DNA of 16,320 nucleotides, taken from contig RGVT01000021.1 in assembly GCA_010027105.1 (NCBI GenBank), positions 1 through 16,320 on the forward strand, read 5' to 3'. Every line of letters begins with the position of its first letter. Positions within the stretch are counted from its first letter, which is position 1. Shown here piece after piece: positions 1 to 6,524 of this stretch. This DNA is from Planctomycetia bacterium. GTDB taxonomy: Bacteria > Planctomycetota > Planctomycetia > Pirellulales > UBA1268. The notes beneath the pieces were generated by a model, which was given only the letters and a program-made list of their open reading frames with translations, was not told the origin of the DNA and made no database searches. The position numbers were made by a program, and so were the translations under genes.

Positions 1-1
1 G

Positions 2-1291
2 CCCCCCGGACTGCCGGCGGCGGTGCCGCCGGGCGGCCTGCAGCCCGGATTCCCGTCCCCCCCGGCCGCCGTGCCGCAGGGCTTCCCGGCCCAGCCGTTC
101 GCGCAGCCGGGCCTGCCGCCGGCGCCGGGCATGGTGCCCAACTTCGCCGCCGACCAGCCGCTGCAGGTGTTTCCGGGCAACGAGCCCTACGTGATCGTCG
201 ACGTCGACGCCGAGGAGACGCAGACCGGCCGCCTGATGATCGGTGCCGGCGTGAACTCCAACGCCGGCCTCGTGGGCAACATCGTGATCGACGAGCAGAA
301 CTTCGACCTCTTCCGGCTGCCGCAGAGCTGGGACGACATCCGCAACGGCACCGCCTTCCGCGGGGCGGGCCAGCGGTTCCGGCTCGAGGCCGCGCCGGGC
401 ACGCAGTTGCAGCGATACACGGCCACGTTCCAGGAGCCGTATCTCTTCGACACGCGGATCGGCCTGTCGACGAGTGCCTCGTACTACACGCGGTACTTCT
501 ACGACTGGGCCGAGGCCCGCACGGGCGGCCGCATCGGCCTGGGCTACCAGTTCAAGTTCGCCCCCGACCTCTCTGTGAACGCCGCCTTTCGCGGCGAGAG
601 CGTCAACGTCTACAACCCGCGGCTGATCACCCCAGCCATCCAGAACATGCTCGGCCAGAACTCCGTCTACGGCTTCTCGGGCGGCCTGATCCACGACACC
701 CGCGACAGCCCCTTCCTGCCCACGCAGGGGCATCTGGCCACGTTCGAGTTCGAGCAGGTGATCGGATCGTTCATCTATCCGCGCGGCATCCTCGAGGGCC
801 GGCAGTATTTCCTCCTCAGCGAGCGGGCCGACGGCTCGGGCCGCCACGTGCTCTCGATCGGCTCGGTGCTCGGCATGTCGGGCCCCGACACGCCCGCCTA
901 CGACAACTTCTTCGCCGGCGGCTACAACACGATCCGCGGCTTCACGTTCCGCGGGGCCAGCCCCCGTCAGATGGCCAACGGCCAATCGCCCACGAGCGCC
1001 GGCCAGAACGCCGCGATCATCGGCGGCCCGTTCCAGTGGCTCAACACGATCGAGTATCTCTTCCCGATCACCGCCGACGATACCCTCCGCGGCGTGGTGT
1101 TCACCGACTTCGGCACCGTCGAGTCGAACGTGTCGATCCAGCAGATGCGGGTGGCGCCCGGCGTCGGCCTGCGCATCACGCTCCCGGCGATGGGGCCGGC
1201 CCCGATCGCGCTCGACTTCGCCGTCCCGGTGGCCTACGCCCCGTACGACAACCAGCAGCTCTTCAGCTTCTTCGTGGGCTTCGCCCGCTGA
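2..1291 (+). CDS. bamA: BamA/Omp85-family outer membrane assembly factor, C-terminal part (5' end outside window)
   Basis: The reading frame is open from base 2, so the gene starts upstream; the in-frame GTG at 23 lies in low-complexity sequence and is probably not the real start. BamA proteins insert beta-barrel proteins into the outer membrane. The visible part begins with a proline/glycine-rich linker (to about base 150), then the surface-antigen barrel. Family marks are GVNSNAGLVGNI near the barrel start, HDTRDSPFLPTQG, and GGYNTIRGFTFRG, which carries the IRGF motif of barrel loop 6. POTRA domains would lie upstream. The protein ends FFVGFAR, without the usual terminal aromatic residue. 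The glycosyltransferase gene follows after 10 bases, so the two may be co-transcribed. Known for the family: Omp85 barrel fold. Inferred: this is the BamA paralogue rather than a TamA-like one. Confidence 0.85.
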   Translation, partial: PPGLPAAVPPGGLQPGFPSPPAAVPQGFPAQPFAQPGLPPAPGMVPNFAADQPLQVFPGNEPYVIVDVDAEETQTGRLMIGAGVNSNAGLVGNIVIDEQNFDLFRLPQSWDDIRNGTAFRGAGQRFRLEAAPGTQLQRYTATFQEPYLFDTRIGLSTSASYYTRYFYDWAEARTGGRIGLGYQFKFAPDLSVNAAFRGESVNVYNPRLITPAIQNMLGQNSVYGFSGGLIHDTRDSPFLPTQGHLATFEFEQVIGSFIYPRGILEGRQYFLLSERADGSGRHVLSIGSVLGMSGPDTPAYDNFFAGGYNTIRGFTFRGASPRQMANGQSPTSAGQNAAIIGGPFQWLNTIEYLFPITADDTLRGVVFTDFGTVESNVSIQQMRVAPGVGLRITLPAMGPAPIALDFAVPVAYAPYDNQQLFSFFVGFAR

Positions 1292-1301
1292 TCGTGCCAC
1301 C

Positions 1302-2510
1302 ATGCCCAGACCCCCGGCCATGCCGACCGAGCCCCGCCGCATCCTCGTGGTGCGCAACCGCTTCGTCGGCGACGCGATGCTCGCGGTCCCGTTTCTGCGC
1401 AACCTCCGGCGGCGGTTCCCGCGGGCGGTGATCGAGGTGCTCTGCGAAGCCGGCTCCACCGCGCTCCTGGCCGGCTGCCCGCACGTCGACGGCGTGCTTC
1501 CCTGGAAGCGTCCCCCCCGCATCGGCGGCGTGGTCTGGGGCTCGTTCCTGAATCTCCTGTGGCAGGCCTGGCGGCTCCGCGGGCGGCGCTACGACCGGGC
1601 CTATCTGCTCAAGCGTTCGCTCTCGAGCGCGCTCTTGGCGTGGCTGGCAGGCATCCCGTGCCGCATCGGCTTCCGTTCGTCCGGCAGCCGGCTCCTCTCG
1701 CGGGTGGTGCCGATCGTGCCCCACCGCCACCAGGTGGAGCTGTTCCTCGACCTCCTGCGATGCGAGGGGCTCGCCATCGACGACGGGCACAACGAGCACT
1801 GGACGTCGCCGGAAACGCTCGCGAAGGCCGACGCCCTGCTCGCCGCCGTTCCCCGCGGGCGGCGCCGGGTGTTCGTCGCGCCCCGGTCGACCGCCGATCG
1901 GAAGCGGTGGCCGCTCGATCGGCTGGCGCGGGTGATCGACTGGCTCGTCGCCGATCGTGGCTGCGAGGTGTTTTTATGTGGCTCACCCCGGGACCAGCGC
2001 GTCCACGCGGCGCTCCTGCGACTCGTCGACCCCGATACGACCGCCCACGTGCACGACCACAGCGGAGCCCTGTCGCTCGCCGAGGTGGGAGGGCTGCTCG
2101 CCCGGATGGATCTCTGCCTGGGCATCGACACCGGGCTGACCCACGTGGCGGCGGCCCACGGCGTGCCCGTCGTCGTCCTGGTGGGCCCCAGCGATCCCAA
2201 TCGCTGGCATCCCTGGGGCGTGCCGGGCGAGGTGCTCAAGGGCATGCATGCGCTCCGCACCGATCACGGCCTGATTCGTGGCGGCGAGGTGCGGTGGAAT
2301 CCCGACCCGGTGCCGATGGAGGCGATCCCGATCGGCCACGTCATCGACGCCGTCGACAGGCTGCTGGCCGGGCGGCCCGCGCCGGCCAGGCGCGTGCTCG
2401 AGACGATCGACCTGCGGCAGGGTGCGCACCGCTACGAGGTGTGGGCGTCGCCGCGGCAGGCGGCGGCGGCCGCGGAACCGGCCACGAAGCCGCTCGCCCA
2501 CGCCCACTGA
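1302..2510 (+). CDS. Glycosyltransferase family 9 (LPS heptosyltransferase-like)
   Basis: This 402-residue protein resembles WaaC/WaaF/WaaQ heptosyltransferases, which add sugars from nucleotide donors to the lipopolysaccharide core at the cytoplasmic face of the inner membrane. The N-terminal Rossmann domain opens ILVVRNRFVGDAMLAVPFL; D24 sits where the catalytic Asp of WaaC lies. The middle carries the DRKRWP segment (family KRWP). The donor-binding C-terminal domain has GIDTGLTHVAAAHGVPVV (from about residue 274) and GPSDPNRWHPWG. ATG 1302 is taken as start; ATG 1320 (residue 7) is equally possible, and neither has a clear Shine-Dalgarno. The last 79 bp overlap the opposing flavoprotein gene, and the C-terminal tail (residues about 375-402, Ala-rich) is probably not part of the fold. 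The sugar specificity cannot be read from the sequence. Confidence 0.88.
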   Translation: MPRPPAMPTEPRRILVVRNRFVGDAMLAVPFLRNLRRRFPRAVIEVLCEAGSTALLAGCPHVDGVLPWKRPPRIGGVVWGSFLNLLWQAWRLRGRRYDRAYLLKRSLSSALLAWLAGIPCRIGFRSSGSRLLSRVVPIVPHRHQVELFLDLLRCEGLAIDDGHNEHWTSPETLAKADALLAAVPRGRRRVFVAPRSTADRKRWPLDRLARVIDWLVADRGCEVFLCGSPRDQRVHAALLRLVDPDTTAHVHDHSGALSLAEVGGLLARMDLCLGIDTGLTHVAAAHGVPVVVLVGPSDPNRWHPWGVPGEVLKGMHALRTDHGLIRGGEVRWNPDPVPMEAIPIGHVIDAVDRLLAGRPAPARRVLETIDLRQGAHRYEVWASPRQAAAAAEPATKPLAHAH

Positions 2511-3709
2511 AAGTTGAAGCCGCCGATCCGGCCGTCGACGTCGAGGATCTCGCCGGCGAAGAACAGCCCGGGACAGATCCGGCTCTCCATCGTCTCGAGC
2601 CGCACCTCGGAAAGCGGCAGGCCGCCGGCCGTGGCCTCGGCGACGGTGAACCCGCGGTCGCCCACAATCGGAAGCTCGAGCGCCGTGACGCACTGCACAA
2701 CCCGGCGCCGGGCGTCGCGCGGGAGATCACCGGTGGGCGGCGCGCAGGCTGCTTCGCAGAGCGCGCGGGCGAGCCGTTCGGGAAGCCGCTCGCGCAGCAC
2801 CGCCAGCACGCCACGGCCGGGCGCCGACATGAGCATGCGATCGACGCTCTCCGCCGGCTCGCCGGGCAGCCAGTTGATCGCGAGCCGCACGCCCGGATCA
2901 GCCTCGCGGGCCACGAGCCAGTGGCGGCTGATGTCGAGGACGCTCGGGCCCGACAGGCCCGTGTGCGTGCAGAGCGTGCTGCCGGTGAACGACACGAGCC
3001 GTTTTCCTCGGGCCGAGAGAAGCATGACCTCGGCGGGGAGCGTGAGGCCCGAGAGCCCGCGGATCCAGTGGTCGGCCGGGAGCACGAGCGGCACGAGCGC
3101 CGGCACGATCGGCGCCGTGAGCGAGTGGCCGAGGCTGGTCGCCAGCGCAAAGCCCGCGCCGTCGGAGCCCGACTTCGGCAGCGATTTGCCGCCGGTGCAG
3201 AGGATCACCGTTGCGGCGCGGATCGATCCGGCGTCGGTCGCCACGCGGAATCCATCCGCGGTGCGTTCGAGCGCATGGACCCGCGCGGGGTGGACGAGCG
3301 TTGCCCCTGCCTCCCCGGCCGCCGTCACGAGTGCGTCGAGCACCGTGCGGGCCGAGTCGGTCACCGGAAACAACTTGCCCGTCTCCTCGCGCTTGAATTC
3401 GACGCCGAGTTGACGGAAGAAACCAATCGTGTCGTCGACTGTGAACCGGCCGAGCACCTTGCGGATCGCAGGCGCGGTGCCGCCCGCATAGTCGGCCTCG
3501 GTGACGCGCCAATGCGTGACGTTGCACCGGCCGCCCCCGGCCACGAGGATCTTCGCCCCGAGTTTTCTCGCCCCGTCGACGGCGACGATCGACGCCGGTC
3601 GTCCCTCGGGACGGGCCGCGCGTCCCGCCCAGATGGCCGCAAACAGCCCCGCGGCACCGGCCCCGACGATGAGAATATCTGCCCGTTCCGGCAGCGACGG
3701 CATGGTCAT
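2432..3709 (-). CDS. NAD(P)/FAD-dependent oxidoreductase, YhiN/HI0933 (BaiN-like) family
   Basis: This 425-residue cytoplasmic flavoprotein has the full family pattern. The FAD-binding ILIVGAGAAGLFAAIWAG (G16, G18, G21) is followed by KLGAKILVAGGGRCNVTH, the family's GGGRCNVT signature. The middle has CTGGKSLPKSGSDGAGFA and PALVPLVL. The end has TAGGLPLSEVRLETMESR and then GLFFAGEILDVDGRIGGFNF, the C-terminal FAD-binding segment. The end is therefore intact, so the 79-bp overlap with the glycosyltransferase involves real sequence of this gene. The reaction of most family members is unknown; a few are linked to bile-acid dehydroxylation (BaiN), which is not implied here. Start ATG 3709 is chosen; ATG 3703 is an alternative. 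No Shine-Dalgarno is visible. It appears monocistronic and divergent from the DUF1549 gene. Confidence 0.9.
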   Translation of the reverse strand: MTMPSLPERADILIVGAGAAGLFAAIWAGRAARPEGRPASIVAVDGARKLGAKILVAGGGRCNVTHWRVTEADYAGGTAPAIRKVLGRFTVDDTIGFFRQLGVEFKREETGKLFPVTDSARTVLDALVTAAGEAGATLVHPARVHALERTADGFRVATDAGSIRAATVILCTGGKSLPKSGSDGAGFALATSLGHSLTAPIVPALVPLVLPADHWIRGLSGLTLPAEVMLLSARGKRLVSFTGSTLCTHTGLSGPSVLDISRHWLVAREADPGVRLAINWLPGEPAESVDRMLMSAPGRGVLAVLRERLPERLARALCEAACAPPTGDLPRDARRRVVQCVTALELPIVGDRGFTVAEATAGGLPLSEVRLETMESRICPGLFFAGEILDVDGRIGGFNFQWAWASGFVAGSAAAAACRGDAHTS

Positions 3710-3748
3710 GGGTGCAAACCGGCACTCGCTTCGGGACCGTGCGGGTGC

Positions 3749-3754
3749 TATATT
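3749..3754 (+). promoter_or_regulatory. Candidate -10 box (TATATT) for the DUF1549/DUF1553 gene
   Basis: TATATT stands out in GC-rich sequence and would start transcription near 3761, giving a leader of about 100 bases to ATG 3863. No convincing TTGACA-like -35 box lies 16-18 bases upstream (TCGCTT at 3726-3731). The assignment rests on position and composition only. Confidence 0.4.
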
Positions 3755-3758
3755 TCTC

Positions 3759-3764
3759 AGTGTA
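3759..3764 (-). promoter_or_regulatory. Candidate -10 box (TACACT, minus strand) for the flavoprotein gene
   Basis: On the minus strand the sequence reads AACTACACTG; TACACT fits a -10 box with a start near 3752 and a leader of about 42 bases to ATG 3709. The same 10-mer occurs before the HemX-like gene at 13528-13537. It faces and overlaps the plus-strand TATATT box. Confidence 0.4.
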
Positions 3765-3862
3765 GTTGACCTTCCCGCCGATCGACCGCACGGTCCGCGA
3801 TCCTGCGCCCCGGGGGGCTGACGGGATCGGCGACGCGGGTGACCCCAGAATGGAAACGTTCC

Positions 3863-6424
3863 ATGGGTTGCTCAAGCGCGACGTTCTTGCGACCGGGCGG
3901 ATGCACCCTCGTGATCGCCGTGATGGCCGGCGCTGCCGCAGGGGGCGACGAGCCGAGGGTCGACTTCAATCGCGACATCCGGCCGATCCTCTCCGAGAAC
4001 TGCTTCTACTGTCACGGCCAGGACGGCAACAAGCGGCAGGCCGACCTGCGGCTCGACGACCGCGCGGCCGCGATGAAGGCACGGGCGATCGTGCCCGGAG
4101 ACGCCGGAGCGAGCACGCTGCTCGAGCGGATCCACTCGACCGACGCCGACGTGCAGATGCCGCCGCCCGACTCCAACCGGCGGCTCTCCGACGACCAGAA
4201 AAAACTGCTCGACCGCTGGATCAGGGAAGGGGCGGAGTATGCGCCGCACTGGGCGTTCGTCGCTCCGCGGAGGCCCGCGCCGCCGGAGGTGAGGCAGGCG
4301 GCCTGGGTGCGAAACCCGATCGACCGCTTCGTGCTCGCGAAGATCGAGGCCGCCGGGCTCGCGCCGGCGCCCGAGGCCGAACGGGCCACGCTCATCCGCC
4401 GGCTGTACGCCGACCTCGTCGGCCTGCCGCCCGCGCCCGGGGAGGTCGACGCGTTCGTCGCCGATGAGCGGCCCGAGGCGTACGAGATCCTGGTGGACCG
4501 CCTGCTCGCGAGCCCGCACTACGGCGAGCGGATGGCGCTCCCCTGGCTCGACGCCGCCCGCTACGCCGACTCCAACGGCTTCCAGCAGGACGGCGATACC
4601 TGGCAGTGGATCTGGCGCGACTGGGTGGTGAAGGCGATCAACGACGACATGCCGTTCGACCAGTTCTCGATCGAGCAGTTGGCCGGCGACCTCCTGCCGA
4701 ACGCCACCGTCGAGCAGCGGATCGCGAGCGGCTTCAACCGCAATCATCTGCTCAACGGCGAGGGGGGCGCGATCGCCGAGGAGCAGCGGAGCAACGGGCT
4801 CTTCGACCGCGTCGACACGACGAGCACCACGTGGCTCGGCCTGACGATGGCCTGCGCCCAGTGCCACGACCACAAATACGACCCGCTCACGCGGACCGAC
4901 TACTACGGTCTTCTCGACGCCTTCAACCGCCTGTCGGAATCGGGCATGCCGAAGCAGTTTTCACCGCGCATCCGCGTGGCCCCGCCGATCGTCGAGCTGC
5001 CCACCGAGGAAAACAAGCGGCGGCTCGCCGAACTCGAGGCCGAGATGCAGGCGCTCGCGGCGAACAGCAAGCCCGTGCTCGAGGCGCTCTACGAGTCGTG
5101 GCGGACGGGCCTGTTCGCCGACGGCAAACCGGCCGACGGGGACGAACTGCCGCGGACGCTGCCCCCGCTCCTGATCAAGCCGGAGGCGGAGCGGACGGAG
5201 GCCGAGAAGAAGGCGATCGACCGGGAGTTGCGGCAGTTCTTCGACGCCAAGGTCAAGCCGAAGCTCATCGCGGATCTGCCCGACGTCGCCAGATACGACG
5301 CCGCCACGAAGGCCTTCGAGCTCTACAAGGGCGACGAGATCCCGCGCGTGATGGTGATGGCCGACGACAAGCCGCGGGAGACGAAGATCCTCGACCGCGG
5401 CGACTACCTCACGCCGGTCGGTGAAACGATCACGTTCCTGCCGCCGGCCGCGCTGCCGCCGCTGCCCGAGGGCCTGCCGCGCAACCGGCTCGGCCTCGCG
5501 CGGTGGCTCTTCCTACCCGAGCATCCGCTCACCGCACGGGTGCAGGTGAACCGGATGTGGCAGCAGTTCTTCGGCACGGGCATCGTGAAGACGACCGAGG
5601 ACATGGGCGTGCAGAGCGAGTATCCGCTGCACATGGACCTGCTCGACTGGCTGGCCGTGGAGTTTCGGGAGCGGGGGTGGAGCCGCAAGCGGATGCATCG
5701 GCTGTTCGTGACGAGTGCCACCTACCGCCAGGCGAGCAGGGTGCTGCCGGCGCACCTCGAGAAGGATCCCGAGAACCGGCTGCACGCCCGGGCGAGCCGC
5801 TTCCGGATGCCGTCGATGGTGCTCCGCGACGTGGCCCTCGCAGCCGCCGGCCTCATCGAGCTGCGGGTCGGCGGCCGGCCCGTCTACCCCTACCAGCCCG
5901 ACGAGATCTGGGAGGCGCTCGCGATCACGAAGGAGCGCGACTTCACCTATCCCGCCTCGCACGGCCCGGATCTCTACCGCCGCAGCCTGTACACGTTTTG
6001 GAGGCGGACGGTGAACCCGGCCAACATGTTCGACATGTCGAACCGCCAGACCTGCACCGTGCGGGTGAGCCGCACCTCGACGCCCCTGCACGCCCTGACC
6101 ACGCTCAACGATCCCACGTGGGTCGAGGCGGCCCGCGTGCTCGCCGAGAAGAGCATGCACGCCGCCCCCGACCTCGACGGCCGGCTCGTGCACGCCTTCC
6201 GCCGCGTCCTCTCCCGCCGGCCGACCGACTACGACCTCGAGACGCTCCGTCGGATGCACGGCCGCCAGCTGGAAACCTACCGGGCCGATCCCGCCGCGGC
6301 GAAGCAACTCATCAGTGTCGGCGAGAGTCCGCGGGACGAGTCGCTCAACGCCGCCGGGCATGCGGCGCTCTCGAGCGTGTGCCTCGCGATCCTCAACCTC
6401 GACGAGGCGCTCACCCGCGAGTAG
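3863..6424 (+). CDS. PSCyt1-DUF1549-DUF1553 (PSD1) planctomycete cytochrome-type protein
   Basis: This is a large exported planctomycete-specific protein. From ATG 3863 it has 853 residues; GTG 3839 would add eight. The N-terminus has a hydrophobic stretch (TLVIAVMAGAAAGG) that fits a signal peptide. PSCyt1 follows (about residues 30-110) with haem motif CFYCH at C47. DUF1549 (about 145-360) has WLDAARYADSNGFQ and a second CxxCH in CAQCHDHKYDP near residue 331. DUF1553 (about 540-815) has LGLARWLF, VNRMWQQFFGTGIV and RQTCTVRVSRTSTPLHAL. No separate concanavalin/LamG-like domain is evident between DUF1549 and DUF1553, so this is a short version. Function is unproven in the family; periplasmic redox or polysaccharide-related roles have been suggested. 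It is paired with the downstream DUF1501 gene, 53 bases away. The Shine-Dalgarno is weak (GGA at 3852-3854). Confidence 0.9.
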   Translation: MGCSSATFLRPGGCTLVIAVMAGAAAGGDEPRVDFNRDIRPILSENCFYCHGQDGNKRQADLRLDDRAAAMKARAIVPGDAGASTLLERIHSTDADVQMPPPDSNRRLSDDQKKLLDRWIREGAEYAPHWAFVAPRRPAPPEVRQAAWVRNPIDRFVLAKIEAAGLAPAPEAERATLIRRLYADLVGLPPAPGEVDAFVADERPEAYEILVDRLLASPHYGERMALPWLDAARYADSNGFQQDGDTWQWIWRDWVVKAINDDMPFDQFSIEQLAGDLLPNATVEQRIASGFNRNHLLNGEGGAIAEEQRSNGLFDRVDTTSTTWLGLTMACAQCHDHKYDPLTRTDYYGLLDAFNRLSESGMPKQFSPRIRVAPPIVELPTEENKRRLAELEAEMQALAANSKPVLEALYESWRTGLFADGKPADGDELPRTLPPLLIKPEAERTEAEKKAIDRELRQFFDAKVKPKLIADLPDVARYDAATKAFELYKGDEIPRVMVMADDKPRETKILDRGDYLTPVGETITFLPPAALPPLPEGLPRNRLGLARWLFLPEHPLTARVQVNRMWQQFFGTGIVKTTEDMGVQSEYPLHMDLLDWLAVEFRERGWSRKRMHRLFVTSATYRQASRVLPAHLEKDPENRLHARASRFRMPSMVLRDVALAAAGLIELRVGGRPVYPYQPDEIWEALAITKERDFTYPASHGPDLYRRSLYTFWRRTVNPANMFDMSNRQTCTVRVSRTSTPLHALTTLNDPTWVEAARVLAEKSMHAAPDLDGRLVHAFRRVLSRRPTDYDLETLRRMHGRQLETYRADPAAAKQLISVGESPRDESLNAAGHAALSSVCLAILNLDEALTRE

Positions 6425-6430
6425 GACACG

Positions 6431-6524
6431 AAAAGGTGCCAGCCACCAAATTTGGATAATTTAGGAAGGCTTTTTAAATGTCCGACACACGCAAATTACC
6501 CAAATTTGGTGACTGGCACCTTTT
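6431..6524. repeat. 94-bp imperfect palindrome (REP/MITE-like) spanning the DUF1501 start codon
   Basis: The left arm is 6431-6462 and the right arm 6493-6524, each 32 bases, pairing at 30 of 32 positions (mismatches 6443/6512 and 6456/6499). The loop is 30 bases (6463-6492). Each arm contains the perfect palindrome CCAAATTTGG (6446-6455 and 6500-6509) and a 13-base GGTG-N5-CACC block (6435-6447 and 6508-6520). The outer ends are AAAA and TTTT(T). The arms are clearly AT-richer than flanking DNA. No transposase is nearby. The shape fits a non-autonomous palindromic repeat such as a RAYT-mobilised REP; that origin is inference. No second copy was seen in this window. Confidence 0.9.
6463..6469 (+). 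promoter_or_regulatory. Shine-Dalgarno (AGGAAGG) for the DUF1501 gene, inside the palindrome loop
   Basis: AGGAAGG lies 8 bases before ATG 6478. It is a good ribosome binding site and fixes this start. Both it and the ATG are in the 30-base loop of the palindrome, so they would remain single-stranded if the arms pair in the mRNA. Confidence 0.7.

Noticed and set aside
1559..3769. Open plus-strand frame of 736 codons
   Set aside because: It is out of frame with the glycosyltransferase and antisense to the flavoprotein, both with clear family motifs. Its product is Arg/Ala/Pro-rich without any recognisable domain, which is typical of shadow frames in GC-rich DNA.
3784..3795. GACCG-CA-CGGTC inverted repeat upstream of the DUF1549 gene
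   Set aside because: Five-base GC-rich arms with a 2-base spacer are common by chance here, and nothing else supports an operator.
6431..6524. Palindrome as the terminal inverted repeats of a full insertion sequence
   Set aside because: Only 30 bases lie between the arms, there is no transposase nearby, and no target duplication was recognised.
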